Source of the DNA: Candidatus Spongiihabitans thiooxidans
GTDB lineage: Bacteria; Pseudomonadota; Gammaproteobacteria; Arenicellales; Poriferihabitantaceae
Direction of reading: 5' to 3'
Length of the DNA: 64,000 nucleotides
Assembly (NCBI GenBank): GCA_001543005.1
Contig: LFLB01000022.1
Location: 62,001 to 126,000, forward strand
Part shown: piece by piece, positions 34,290 through 43,860 of the stretch
Layout of the letters: each line of letters opens with the position of its first letter
How positions within the stretch are numbered: position 1 is the first letter of the stretch
Program-made: the position numbers and the translations under genes
Notes under the pieces: model-generated
What the model saw: the letters and a program-made list of their open reading frames with translations, nothing else
What the model was told of the DNA's origin: nothing
Database searches by the model: none

Positions 34290-35072
34290 ATGTCAACTCG
34301 AAATCGTATCCAGCCGTTGTTTCAATTGGAGGGTAAAGTCGCCTTAATCACTGGCGCCAGCAAAGGAATTGGCGAGGCCATGGCGCGCGGGCTAGCAGAA
34401 TTTGGGGCCAAGGTAGTGGTCAGTAGTCGTGACCAAAAAGCGGTCGAAGCCGTCGCCGAGGCCTTTAGGGCGGATGGGCTGGAGGCCATCGGTATTGCTG
34501 CGAACATTGGAGATATCGACCAGGCCCACGCCTTGGTCGATAAAACGGTGGAAGCATATGGCGGCCTGGATATTATCATTAACAACGCCGCAGCCAATCC
34601 CGCATCTGGTCCAATTCAAAAAACCGAACAACGCGCTTTCGACAAGGTCATCAATGTCAATCTAAAAGGTCCGCTTGAATTATGCAAAAAAGCCTACCCG
34701 ATTCTCAAACAACGCGGCGGCGGCTCGATTATTCACATCAGCTCGATAGGCGGCATCACCCCGCAATCGGGCATCGGCATATACAGCATCAGCAAAGCGG
34801 CGATAAATAACCTGACCCAAGTCATGGCACAGGATTGGGGCGCGGACAATATTCGGGTGAATGCGATTTGCCCCGGATTGATCGAAACAAAATTCAGCAA
34901 AGCCCTGTGGAGCAATCAAGCGATTTTGGAACGGTTTCTAAAGCGCATACCGCTCAAACGCATCGGCACCGCTGACGAGGTCGCCGGGCTGGCGGTTTAT
35001 TTGGCGTCGGATGCTGCGGCTTATTGCACCGGCGGTATATACATACTTGATGGCGGCTATTCGGCGAATTGA
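34290..35072 (+). CDS. Short-chain dehydrogenase/reductase
   Basis: 260 residues from ATG 34290 (the frame is open from 34230, but the first 20 codons are not family-like). NAD(P) site 'TGASKGIGEAMA' at about 20-31, 'NNAAANPA' near 98, catalytic Ser in 'SIIHISSIGG', Tyr and Lys in 'YSISKAA', and 'ICPGLIETKFS'. A classical SDR with substrate unknown; the DHRS4/ketoreductase-like subgroup is the nearest I can name. Confidence 0.92.
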   Translation: MSTRNRIQPLFQLEGKVALITGASKGIGEAMARGLAEFGAKVVVSSRDQKAVEAVAEAFRADGLEAIGIAANIGDIDQAHALVDKTVEAYGGLDIIINNAAANPASGPIQKTEQRAFDKVINVNLKGPLELCKKAYPILKQRGGGSIIHISSIGGITPQSGIGIYSISKAAINNLTQVMAQDWGADNIRVNAICPGLIETKFSKALWSNQAILERFLKRIPLKRIGTADEVAGLAVYLASDAAAYCTGGIYILDGGYSAN

Positions 35073-35251
35073 TGGATACAGGAAATCCAGGGCGCCTGCA
35101 GCAGTCCCGCGTAAAAAAAATCGGGGCAAATAGGGTTGACTGAAAGGCTGTCATTTTGATCAGTCATCGGTTGTTTCTTTAAACCTGCCACATTCATTCA
35201 TGACACAATCGCCCACATCTTAAAACATTCAACGCTCAGGTTTTTAGAGAC

Positions 35252-36178
35252 ATGGCTTCGTTAAGTGAACGATTAGACCGTAATGAGATCATCCTGATGG
35301 ATGGCGGTGTCAGTACTGAAATTCAGAAACGAGGTGTGCCGCTGGACGCCAATGTCTGGAGCGGATTAACCACCAAAACTCACCCCAACCAAGTACGGCA
35401 GGTACACGAAGACTATATCCGTGCGGGTGCCCAGGTCATAACCACAAACACCTATTCCACCGCACGGCATGTTTTGGAAAGTATCAATCTGGGACATGAA
35501 GCTAAGGCGCTTAATTTTAAATCTGTACAACTTGCAAAACAGGCGCGTGACAATGCTGCCGATGACGATGTATGGATCGCCGGATCCATGTCCAGCATGC
35601 CGCCATTGACCAGCCATCAGGAAGTCGCCACAGGCGCACATGTCGAAGCAAGTTATCAGGAACTTGCTGAAGTGCTGGCGTTGGCCGGGGTCGACCTGAT
35701 CATTACGGAAATGATGAGGGATATTGACAATGCAACCATGGTTATCAACGCAGCCGTCTCCACCGGCCTTCCGGTCTGGATCGGATACAGCACGATGATG
35801 GCTGAAGACGGCATTGATGTTAAAAGCTTGCGTTGGAAAAACACCGATAGCATCGCGACTGCTCCTGATTTCACCACGCTGGTTAAAACGCTGAGCCCGC
35901 TCGGTGGTCAGGCTGCAGGAATCATGCACACCCAGGTGGGTAATATTGAACCCGCTCTTAAAGTGCTGGAAAAACACTGGTCAGGCGCAAAACTTGCCTA
36001 TGCCGAAACCGGCTGCCTGTTGTTGCCGGAATGGCGTTTTGAAGAAGTTTGCTCACCTCTGGACTATGCCGCAGAAGTCGAAAAATGGATAAAAAAGCAC
36101 GATGTACGGATCGTTGGCGGTTGTTGCGGAACCGGCCCTGAGCATATCCGCGCGCTAAAACATTTACTAAGCAATTAA
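35252..36178 (+). CDS. Homocysteine S-methyltransferase-family protein with an altered Zn site
   Basis: 308 residues. The fold is clear: 'ILMDGGVSTEIQKRG' at the start, 'AGAQVITTNTYST' and the C-terminal 'VGGCCGTGPEHI' with C291-C292, two of the three Zn-binding cysteines. The first Zn cysteine, normally in 'GVNC', falls in 'AAGIMHTQVGN', where I see H226 and no Cys. His can bind Zn, so activity is possible with a changed acceptor. A stop-gap role in S-methylmethionine or selenocysteine methylation cannot be assigned. It is preceded by a 180-base gap after the SDR gene. Confidence 0.85.
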   Translation: MASLSERLDRNEIILMDGGVSTEIQKRGVPLDANVWSGLTTKTHPNQVRQVHEDYIRAGAQVITTNTYSTARHVLESINLGHEAKALNFKSVQLAKQARDNAADDDVWIAGSMSSMPPLTSHQEVATGAHVEASYQELAEVLALAGVDLIITEMMRDIDNATMVINAAVSTGLPVWIGYSTMMAEDGIDVKSLRWKNTDSIATAPDFTTLVKTLSPLGGQAAGIMHTQVGNIEPALKVLEKHWSGAKLAYAETGCLLLPEWRFEEVCSPLDYAAEVEKWIKKHDVRIVGGCCGTGPEHIRALKHLLSN

Positions 36179-36316
36179 AGAAACAGCCATTTAATTACCG
36201 GCGCAATTACTGACAAAAAGCGCCGCTCGTCTTGCACCGATATTATTCGGAAATTTTCAGAATCAGGTTGCTCAGGTTGTTATTATGTTGGCGCGCAAAG
36301 GGTATAATTCGTTACC

Positions 36317-36673
36317 ATGGCTACTGACATTATTAAGCGAGGCGACTGCGTTGCCGTCACTAGAGAGTTAACAGATGAATCAATAGATTTGTCTGTATTC
36401 TCTCCGCCTTATGACAGTATTAGGGATTATAAAAAAGGCTGGATTTTCGATTTCCCTGCGCTTGGCGAGAATCTATATCGAATTACTAAAGACGGCGGTG
36501 TATGCGCGGTCGTTATTGGCGATGGAACGAAAAACTTCGCAAAATCTTTGACTACTTTTAAATTAGCAGTGGATTGGTGCGAAAATGCAGGTTGGCGTTT
36601 GTTTGAGACTTGCATTTATCAACGGGATGGCAATCCTCAAATAACTGTTGGCAGAATTAAATGTTCGAACTAA
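36317..36673 (+). CDS. DNA methyltransferase stump (N4/N6, beta-type order)
   Basis: 118 codons. 'IKRGDCVAVTRELTDESI' and 'LSVFSPPYDSIRDY' give the catalytic SPPY motif, then 'GGVCAVVIGDG' and 'LFETCIYQRDGNP'. A full enzyme continues for 100-200 residues and includes the SAM-binding FxGxG motif; here it is missing. The frame ends right where the PLD-fold nuclease gene begins (overlap 13 bases), so a deletion has joined the two. A TATAAT lies 9 bases before the start. Probably inactive. Confidence 0.75.
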   Translation: MATDIIKRGDCVAVTRELTDESIDLSVFSPPYDSIRDYKKGWIFDFPALGENLYRITKDGGVCAVVIGDGTKNFAKSLTTFKLAVDWCENAGWRLFETCIYQRDGNPQITVGRIKCSN

Positions 36674-37524
36674 TCCAGACCCCATTTAATCCTGCTTTTA
36701 AAAAGTTTGCCGAAGATATTGCCACAGATTGTTTTATTTGCTCCCCATACATAACATATGAGCCGATAAAAATGCTTGTCGAAACAATCGCTGAAAAAAA
36801 ATCTAAAAATAATATCAGGATTAACATTTTGACGGATATTTCTTATCGAACATTGGTGCAAGGCGCAACGGAAACATTAGCCCTGCTTTATTTGTTTAAA
36901 AATTACCATAATGTTTGTATTACATACTTGCCGAAAATCCACGCAAAAATTTATATTGCCAACCAAACGAATGCGATCATAACATCGGCTAATTTTACAC
37001 GCGGCGGCGGAAAACTAAATTTCGAATACGGCATTAAAATAAACGATTACGCTATCGTTCAAAAGATACAAAACGACATCAACGAATACAAGAAACTTGG
37101 TGCGGATGTAACCGAAAATGAACTTGAGGTTATTCATTCTCAGGTTAAAGAAATAAAGAGACTGATTCATGCAGAGCAAAAGCATATTTCCAAAACCATC
37201 AAATTACACTCTATAGACCAACAACGAAAAATAGAGGATAACCTGATTAGGACAAGAATCAAAAACAAGAGTGTAAACTCAATTTTTTCTGAAACACTAT
37301 TATATTTGTTGTCCAAAAAGCCTGCTAAAACTTCTGAATTGAATGTGCTTGTAAGCGGTATTCATCCAGATTTATGCGATGACAGCACCGACAGGGTTAT
37401 TGACGGTACGGCTTTTGGAAAGTTATGGAAACATCAAGTCAGAAACGCGCAAGTATACCTGCGAAAATCAGGTTTAGCGTTTTACGATAGAGACACAAAA
37501 CTATGGCACAAAACAAACAAATAG
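36661..37524 (+). CDS. PLD-fold (HKD-like) nuclease, probable restriction enzyme
   Basis: 287 residues. A phospholipase-D-type active site is seen as 'LPKIHAKIYIANQTNAII' with 'TSANFTRGG' following, the H-x-K ... N arrangement of one HKD half; BfiI/NgoFVII-type restriction enzymes use such a site as a dimer. Residues 130-210 are a charged helical linker. The C-terminus 'AFGKLWKHQVRNAQVYLRK' and 'YDRDTKLWHKT' resembles a winged helix for DNA binding. It abuts the methylase stump. If the methylase is dead, the nuclease is either inactive, kept silent, or the host lacks its target methylation need. Confidence 0.7.
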   Translation: MFELIQTPFNPAFKKFAEDIATDCFICSPYITYEPIKMLVETIAEKKSKNNIRINILTDISYRTLVQGATETLALLYLFKNYHNVCITYLPKIHAKIYIANQTNAIITSANFTRGGGKLNFEYGIKINDYAIVQKIQNDINEYKKLGADVTENELEVIHSQVKEIKRLIHAEQKHISKTIKLHSIDQQRKIEDNLIRTRIKNKSVNSIFSETLLYLLSKKPAKTSELNVLVSGIHPDLCDDSTDRVIDGTAFGKLWKHQVRNAQVYLRKSGLAFYDRDTKLWHKTNK

Positions 37525-37539
37525 GTATACCAATCATCT

Positions 37540-37747
37540 GTGAAAAATTCACATTGCAAAAATTTCAATCGTTTTGTAAATGTTGTTAGTGAAATATCTA
37601 TTGAGGATTTGGATTTGTTTTACGAGAGTTATGACGGCTCTGAAGAAGCCGATTATTGTAAGGTTTGCGGAAGATTAGGTGTGGCAGAAGATGCCATATT
37701 ATTGTGATCGTTGTTTCAAACTAGTAGCAAAACGCGCTAAAAATTAA
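37540..37747 (+). pseudogene. Small zinc-ribbon protein, frameshifted
   Basis: From GTG 37540 the frame reads 'EISIEDLDLFYESYDG', 'YCKVCGRLG' and stops at 37707. Shifting the frame by one base near 37680-37690 continues as 'VWQKMPYYCDRCFKLVAKR' to 37747, giving a second CxxC. The two CxxC pairs make a plausible zinc ribbon of about 69 residues. It follows the nuclease closely and may be the third member of that restriction locus. The break may be real or a sequencing error. Confidence 0.5.
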
Positions 37748-37957
37748 ACGATATATCGCGATGGCGGATTGGCAGACGGCGGTGTTTTTGCAAGCGGAAA
37801 CCGATGGATATTTCTCAACGACGCGCATTTGGTAGACATGGCGGCGCTACCGCTTCGACATGGTGTCAATCATCGACGAGAAAAATCAAACATTAAAATG
37901 CGATTGCCCCTGTCATCCGAGCCACCCGTGTCATTCAGGTCATCCGGGGCATCTAAA

Positions 37958-40900
37958 TCAGGATGGGTTATTTTTGAGTTTCCGGTGAAGTGCTTGCAGT
38001 TTGTTAACCGTTACCGTTCCAGCATGTCGGTGTCCTTCTACCGACGCTTTGGCTGCCGCCAATGTCGTATAGTAGGTCACTTTATGAAGCAAAGCTTCAC
38101 GGCGAATTGTATAGGAATCTTTTAGGCTCTGTTTACCGGAAGTGGTATTTATAATTAAATCGAAATCGTCATTTTTTATCATGTCCACGACGTGCGGCCG
38201 ACCTTCGATCACCTTGTTGACTCTTTCAGCTGGAATCCCCGCATGGTTAATCACTATAGCGGTCCCTTCCGTCGCAATAATTTTAAAACCGACCTTGTGA
38301 AAGTAACCTGCAATTTCAATTGCATCGGCTTGATCTTCTCTGCGTAAACTAAATAACACTGTGCCGCTGCGTGGAATCATATAACCGGCAGCATTTTGTG
38401 CCTTTTCAAACGCTTCGCCAAAACTTTCGCCAATTCCCATCACCTCGCCTGTACTTTTCATTTCCGGGCCCAGCACGGTATCAACGCCGGGAAATTTAAT
38501 AAACGGAAATACCGCCTCTTTTACCGCATAAAATCCAGCAACCTGTTCGCTGACAATTCCCTGATCAATTAAAGATTGGCCGACCATACATCGGGCTGCA
38601 ATTTTTGCTAACGGCCGGGCCGTTGCTTTGGATACAAATGGCACCGTTCTTGAGGCTCTGGGATTGACTTCGAGCACGTAAATTTTTTCTCCCTTGACCG
38701 CAAATTGTACGTTCATCAATCCAACCACGTTGAGCGCCAATGCCAGGGCCTTGGTCTGCTTTCGCAACTCATCTTGAATTGAAGTCGATAAGCTAAATGG
38801 GGGTAACGAACAGGCCGAGTCTCCAGAATGCACTCCGGCCTCTTCGATATGTTCCATGATGCCGCCAATCACAACTGTCTGCCCGTCGCATACCGCATCG
38901 ACATCGACTTCTACGGCGTCATTTAAAAACCGATCGAGCAACACAGGCGAGTCAAATGAGACGCTCAAGGCGGACTTCATATAAGCGGATAAATCTTCGG
39001 AACCGTAAACAATTTCCATCCCTCGCCCACCCAAAACATAGGACGGTCGTACCACCAGTGGATAGCCAATTTGTTCGGCCACAGTGAGCGCCTCCGTTGA
39101 ATTATTTACAATTCGATTGGGCGGTTGCAACAGCCCCAGATCAGAGAGTAGCTTTTGGAAGAACGCCCTATCTTCTGCTTGATGTATAGATGTCGGTGTC
39201 GTGCCAATAATTGGCGTACCTGCCTGCTCTAACGCCCGCGCCAACTTCAATGGCGTTTGTCCCCCAAATTGCACAATCACGCCAAACGGTTTTTCAATCC
39301 GAACAATTTCCAGCACATCTTCCAAAGTCAGGGATTCGAAATACAATCTATCTGAAGTATCGTAGTCTGTGGACACGGTTTCCGGATTGCAATTGATCAT
39401 AATGGTCTCAAATCCATCCTCCCGCAACGCCATAGCGGCGTGGACACAGCAATAATCAAATTCAATTCCCTGTCCAATTCGATTTGGGCCGCCGCCCAAG
39501 ACAATAATTTTCCGGTTATCGGTAGGCAGTGCTTCACATTCATCCTCATAGCTGGAATACAAATACGCCGTGGTTGTATCAAACTCCGCCGCACAAGAAT
39601 CCACGCGCTTATACACTGGGTGAATATTATGGTTATACCTAAAGTCTCTGATTGCTTGCTCATCAACACCCATTAACGTAGCCATTCTTCGATCAGAGAA
39701 TCCTTTTTTCTTCCATTGCCTGATTAAATTGGCATCACATTTTTCAAGCGTCGCTTTGGAAATAGCACTTTCTGTGATGATCAAATCTTCGATTTCCGCA
39801 AGAAACCAATGATCAATCTTGCAAATTTTGTGGATGTCTTCCACCGACATCCCAAATCTGAACGCTTCGGCGACATACCAGGGTCTGCTCGCACCGGGAA
39901 TTCGAAGTTTTGCGGTTATAAATTCCTCGGCTGAATTGTCATTTGGAATGGTTTGCTCATCCAACCCATGCGAGCCAATTTCCAATCCACGCAGTGCTTT
40001 TTGGAAAGATTCCTGAAAAGTCCGGCCAATTGCCATGACCTCGCCAACGGATTTCATTTGGGTGGTTAAAGTTGCATCCGCCTGGGGAAATTTTTCAAAA
40101 TCGAAGCGTGGAATTTTAGTCACCACGTAATCAATACTTGGCTCAAAAGACGCCGGGGTCGCGCCTCCGGTAATATCGTTGCTTAACTGGTCCAGGGTGA
40201 ACCCGACGGCCAGTTTAGCCGCCACCTTGGCGATCGGAAAACCCGTGGCCTTGGACGCTAACGCTGAAGACCGCGACACCCGTGGATTCATTTCGATGAT
40301 AATCAACCGACCGTTCTGTGGATTGACTGCGAACTGAACATTTGCACCGCCGGTATCCACTCCAATTTCACGAAGCACCGCGATGCTCGCATCGCGCATA
40401 ATCTGGTATTCCTTATCGGTGAGCGTCTGCGCCGGCGCAACGGTTATTGAATCCCCGGTGTGCACGCCCATCGGATCGAGGTTTTCAATGGCGCAGATAA
40501 TAATGCAGTTATCGTGACTATCCCGCACCACTTCCATTTCATATTCTTTCCAGCCGATGATGCTTTCTTCGATTAACAATTCTTTGGTTGGTGATGCATC
40601 CAGTCCGCGGCTACATATCTGGTTGAACTCACTGCTATTGTAAGCAATTCCGCCGCCGCTACCGCCTAAAGTGAAGGACGGTCGAATAATTGCCGGAAAG
40701 CCAATTTTTTCCACTATGGCATGGGCATCCTCAATTGAATGCGCGATTTCGCCATTAACGGTTTCCAGATTTATTTTTTTCATTGCCATACGGAAAAGCT
40801 CGCGATCCTCGGCTCTGTCAATGGCTTCACTGGTTGCGCCAATCATCTCAACCTTGTACTTACTCAAAACCCCATGGCGATTTAAATCCAGCGCACAATT

Positions 40901-41188
40901 CAAACCGGTTTGTCCGCCCATGGTGGGCAAGATCGCGTCTGGTCGCTCCTGTTCGATTATCTTCTCCAGAGTGCGCCAGGTTATTGGTTCGATATAGGTC
41001 GCATCGGCGAAATCCGGATCGGTCATAATCGTAGCCGGGTTGGAATTCACCAGAATCACCCGATAGCCCTCTTCTTTTAACGCCTTGCAGGCTTGCACCC
41101 CGGAATAATCAAATTCGCAGGCTTGACCAATGACAATAGGCCCTGCGCCAATGATTAGAACCGACTTTATATCGTTGCGTTTAGCCAT
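37958..41188 (-). CDS. carB: Carbamoyl-phosphate synthase large subunit
   Basis: 1076 residues, normal length. Start '[20 protein letters not shown]', two ATP-grasp halves ('[15 protein letters not shown]' and '[18 protein letters not shown]'), '[20 protein letters not shown]' and '[20 protein letters not shown]', and the C-terminal MGS-type allosteric domain ('[15 protein letters not shown]'). It uses ammonia from CarA plus bicarbonate and two ATP to make carbamoyl phosphate for pyrimidine and arginine synthesis. It overlaps carA by 8 bases. Confidence 0.97.
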   Translation of the reverse strand: MAKRNDIKSVLIIGAGPIVIGQACEFDYSGVQACKALKEEGYRVILVNSNPATIMTDPDFADATYIEPITWRTLEKIIEQERPDAILPTMGGQTGLNCALDLNRHGVLSKYKVEMIGATSEAIDRAEDRELFRMAMKKINLETVNGEIAHSIEDAHAIVEKIGFPAIIRPSFTLGGSGGGIAYNSSEFNQICSRGLDASPTKELLIEESIIGWKEYEMEVVRDSHDNCIIICAIENLDPMGVHTGDSITVAPAQTLTDKEYQIMRDASIAVLREIGVDTGGANVQFAVNPQNGRLIIIEMNPRVSRSSALASKATGFPIAKVAAKLAVGFTLDQLSNDITGGATPASFEPSIDYVVTKIPRFDFEKFPQADATLTTQMKSVGEVMAIGRTFQESFQKALRGLEIGSHGLDEQTIPNDNSAEEFITAKLRIPGASRPWYVAEAFRFGMSVEDIHKICKIDHWFLAEIEDLIITESAISKATLEKCDANLIRQWKKKGFSDRRMATLMGVDEQAIRDFRYNHNIHPVYKRVDSCAAEFDTTTAYLYSSYEDECEALPTDNRKIIVLGGGPNRIGQGIEFDYCCVHAAMALREDGFETIMINCNPETVSTDYDTSDRLYFESLTLEDVLEIVRIEKPFGVIVQFGGQTPLKLARALEQAGTPIIGTTPTSIHQAEDRAFFQKLLSDLGLLQPPNRIVNNSTEALTVAEQIGYPLVVRPSYVLGGRGMEIVYGSEDLSAYMKSALSVSFDSPVLLDRFLNDAVEVDVDAVCDGQTVVIGGIMEHIEEAGVHSGDSACSLPPFSLSTSIQDELRKQTKALALALNVVGLMNVQFAVKGEKIYVLEVNPRASRTVPFVSKATARPLAKIAARCMVGQSLIDQGIVSEQVAGFYAVKEAVFPFIKFPGVDTVLGPEMKSTGEVMGIGESFGEAFEKAQNAAGYMIPRSGTVLFSLRREDQADAIEIAGYFHKVGFKIIATEGTAIVINHAGIPAERVNKVIEGRPHVVDMIKNDDFDLIINTTSGKQSLKDSYTIRREALLHKVTYYTTLAAAKASVEGHRHAGTVTVNKLQALHRKLKNNPS

Positions 41189-42359
41189 TAAACCGACTCC
41201 CGGCCTTAGCGCTGTTCTCGATCATAGTGATAAATCTATCAAATAAGTAACTAATATCCTTCGGGCCAGGGCTCGCCTCGGGATGGCCCTGGAATGAAAA
41301 GGCAGGTTTATCTATGTGTTCAATGCCCTGAATTGAGCCATCGAATAATGATCGATGTGTGACCTTGATTTTATCGTTTAACGAATTTTCATCGACCATG
41401 AACCCATGATTCTGGCTGGTAATCAATACCTGTTTGGTGCGCAAATCCTGAACCGGGTGATTCGCGCCATGATGCCCAAATTTCATTTTCATGGTTTTTG
41501 CGCCGCTGGCAAGCGCTAATAGCTGATGGCCAAGGCAAATACCAAATACGGGTATATTCCTGTCCAGAATTTCCCGGATAGCGGTGATCGCATAGTCGCA
41601 GGGTTGTGGGTCCCCGGGCCCATTGGACAAAAATACGCCATCCGGGCTACACGCTAGTATTTGATCGGCGGTGGCGGTGGCTGGCATCACGGTAATGTCG
41701 CATCCGCGCTGCGCCAACATCCGCAATATATTGTGCTTTACGCCAAAATCACAGACCACAATTTTCCAATCATGTTTTGCTGTGGCCGGTTTTGCTGTAG
41801 ATGGATATCCCGATTCCAGATTCCAGATCCCGTCGCACCAATGATAAGGTTGCTCCACGGAAACCTCCTTTGCCAAATCCATACCCGCCAATCCCGCAAA
41901 TGCCCTTGCGGCATTCAGGGCGGTCTCCAAAACGGCATCGCCATCAATGCTTTCTCCAGCGGCGATACAACCGCGCTGAGCGCCTTTGGTTCGAAGCAGC
42001 CGAGTCAACTTTCGGGTATCAATATCGCTGATCGCCACCACGCCCTGCTCTATCAGAAAATCCGGGAGTGATCGTTGGGCTCGCCAATTGCTATGCCGTT
42101 GCGGCACATTTTTTACGATTAGACCGGCGCAGAAAACTTTTCTGGATTCAGCGTCTTCGGAATTAACCCCGACATTACCGATATGGGGATAAGTCAGGGT
42201 GACCAGCTGTTTTGCGTAGGAAGGGTCGGTCAGGATTTCCTGGTAGCCGGTGATCGCGGTGTTGAAAACCACCTCTCCCGCGCTCATTCCATTGGCGCCA
42301 ATTGATTGACCATAGAACGTACTGCCATCTTCAAGGACAAGCAAGGCAGGCATATTCAA
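41181..42359 (-). CDS. carA: Carbamoyl-phosphate synthase small subunit (glutaminase)
   Basis: 392 residues. '[18 protein letters not shown]' at the start; glutamine amidotransferase core with the nucleophile Cys in '[15 protein letters not shown]', and the His/Glu pair in '[11 protein letters not shown]'. It makes ammonia for CarB. Located between the small secreted-protein gene and carB on the minus strand. Confidence 0.97.
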   Translation of the reverse strand: MNMPALLVLEDGSTFYGQSIGANGMSAGEVVFNTAITGYQEILTDPSYAKQLVTLTYPHIGNVGVNSEDAESRKVFCAGLIVKNVPQRHSNWRAQRSLPDFLIEQGVVAISDIDTRKLTRLLRTKGAQRGCIAAGESIDGDAVLETALNAARAFAGLAGMDLAKEVSVEQPYHWCDGIWNLESGYPSTAKPATAKHDWKIVVCDFGVKHNILRMLAQRGCDITVMPATATADQILACSPDGVFLSNGPGDPQPCDYAITAIREILDRNIPVFGICLGHQLLALASGAKTMKMKFGHHGANHPVQDLRTKQVLITSQNHGFMVDENSLNDKIKVTHRSLFDGSIQGIEHIDKPAFSFQGHPEASPGPKDISYLFDRFITMIENSAKAGSRFNG

Positions 42360-42407
42360 TAATTTCTCCCGTCAAGTATGCAAGGGCATCATATTACTTT
42401 CGAGGCA

Positions 42408-42629
42408 TCACCCCAATGAATCTTTGGCGTCATAGGCTACCAAGTCCCCATTTTCATAGAGAATAAAATACTCGCCAAATTTACTCCCCGCTTTTTGCAC
42501 TGTAACATCGGTCTCAAAAAACGCACCATCGGAATATTCATATTCACCAATAAATGCCTGCCCTTGGGCACCGACGGTAGCGAGTAACAGCCCTACAAGA
42601 ACCACGCCGATTTTACTCATGTATTTCAT
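42408..42629 (-). CDS. Small exported protein, unknown
   Basis: 73 residues with a signal peptide 'MSKIGVVLVGLLLATVG' (the start may be the internal Met4) cut near 'GAQGQA'. The short mature part ('EYEYSDGAFFETDVTV', 'FGEYFILYENGDLVAYD') looks like one beta-rich domain. It sits between dapB and carA on the same strand, an unusual place for a secreted protein. No family recognised. Confidence 0.6.
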   Translation of the reverse strand: MKYMSKIGVVLVGLLLATVGAQGQAFIGEYEYSDGAFFETDVTVQKAGSKFGEYFILYENGDLVAYDAKDSLG

Positions 42630-42650
42630 ATTCGTTTATCCTGTAAATTA

Positions 42651-42779
42651 TTAACGTACAAGGTCTGAGGGAACATACAGAACGACAAAGGCGTCATCAA
42701 CATAAACCCGGATTTTGGAGGTAAGAAAACCACGATCAATCATCGAGTATTTGTATCCTTTTAACCCAACAGTGCACAT
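42651..42779 (-). CDS. Small ORF between dapB and the exported protein
   Basis: 42 codons from ATG 42779 (or 30 from ATG 42743): '..YKYSMIDRGFLTSKIRV' and 'YVDDAFVVLYVPSDLVR'. The pattern of charged and beta-strand residues looks protein-like rather than random, but the ORF is short. It may be a gene relic. Confidence 0.3.
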   Translation of the reverse strand: MCTVGLKGYKYSMIDRGFLTSKIRVYVDDAFVVLYVPSDLVR

Positions 42780-42806
42780 GAGTCGGACAGGTCGATGCAA
42801 ATCGCG

Positions 42807-43616
42807 TTAGCGATTTGCATCGACATAAGGGAGAGTATCCTGCATATTAAACAGTCCTTTTTGTTGGGTTGATAACCAGTGTGCAGCCCGAATCGCGCCT
42901 TGGGCAAAAATTTTTCGATCCGTGACCCTGTGGGTAATCTCGATTCTTTCGCCGTCGCCAATAAACATCACGGTATGTTCCCCGGCGATATCGCCGCCAC
43001 GAATGATCGAAAATCCAATGCTTCCGGGTTTTCTCTCTCCGGTATGCCCTTCTCTGGAGAATACGCCACAACGACTGAGATCTTTGCCTAAGGCTGATGC
43101 CGCTGCCTCACCCAACAATAACGCAGTACCTGAAGGCGCGTCCACTTTGTGGCGGTGGTGGGATTCAATGATTTCAATATCTGTTACATCGCCTATGACC
43201 TTACTTGCCATTTCAACCAACGATACGCATAAATTGACACCAATGCTGGTATTTGCGGCAAACAAAACCGGAATGTGGCTGGCTGCATCTGCGATCTGTT
43301 GATTTTGAGATTCATTCAACCCAGTGGTACCAATAACGATGGCTGCCTTCCCGTCTTTACATAATTCAAGATGTTCTGACACCGCTTCGGGTTTAGAAAA
43401 ATCTATCATCACATCGAACGCCATGTCGCTGACATTGGTGGAAATTGGCACACCAATGCTGTCCCGGCCAGCCACCAGGCCAGCATCCTGCCCAATAATA
43501 CTACAGCTTTTGTGCTCAAGCGCAGCCGCTACCGCCATGCCGCCGGATTGATCCAGCTCACGAATAATAGCCCGACCCATTCTGCCTGCGGCACCAGAGA
43601 TTGCGAGTTTAATCAT
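42807..43616 (-). CDS. dapB: 4-hydroxy-tetrahydrodipicolinate reductase
   Basis: 269 residues. NAD(P) site 'KLAISGAAGRMGRAI', 'VIGTTGLNESQ', 'FAANTSIGVNL' and the active-site stretch 'IIESHHRHKVDAPSGTALLL'. It reduces HTPA in the lysine and diaminopimelate pathway. dapB next to carAB is a usual gammaproteobacterial layout. The lysine link is worth noting because the halogenase and N-hydroxylase families both use lysine. Confidence 0.97.
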   Translation of the reverse strand: MIKLAISGAAGRMGRAIIRELDQSGGMAVAAALEHKSCSIIGQDAGLVAGRDSIGVPISTNVSDMAFDVMIDFSKPEAVSEHLELCKDGKAAIVIGTTGLNESQNQQIADAASHIPVLFAANTSIGVNLCVSLVEMASKVIGDVTDIEIIESHHRHKVDAPSGTALLLGEAAASALGKDLSRCGVFSREGHTGERKPGSIGFSIIRGGDIAGEHTVMFIGDGERIEITHRVTDRKIFAQGAIRAAHWLSTQQKGLFNMQDTLPYVDANR

Positions 43617-43860
43617 AAGAATAAGTTAATTGCCAGAGAGTGTAAAATACGACAGTAACGCAATTCGCGCAACAAAATTATCATGGTTTCTGACCCTTAT
43701 TTCGGCCCTTATTCCTAAAGCATCAGGCATACTGTTGTCAATGTCGACGCGGTTGAACGAGCGCTACAATTCGGTGAAGTGCCAACGGGTATGTATGGTT
43801 ACTGTCCAAAGCCGTTTTATTTGCGGTATGATAATCAGGATGCACTAAAGAGGGGTCATT

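Noticed and set aside
37748-37957. Plus-strand ORF 37769-38125 after the zinc ribbon
   Set aside because: It overlaps the end of carB antisense and has no family likeness or binding site.
43630-43848. 72-codon plus-strand ORF before the TPR gene
   Set aside because: Random composition, no binding site, lies in the promoter region shared with dapB.
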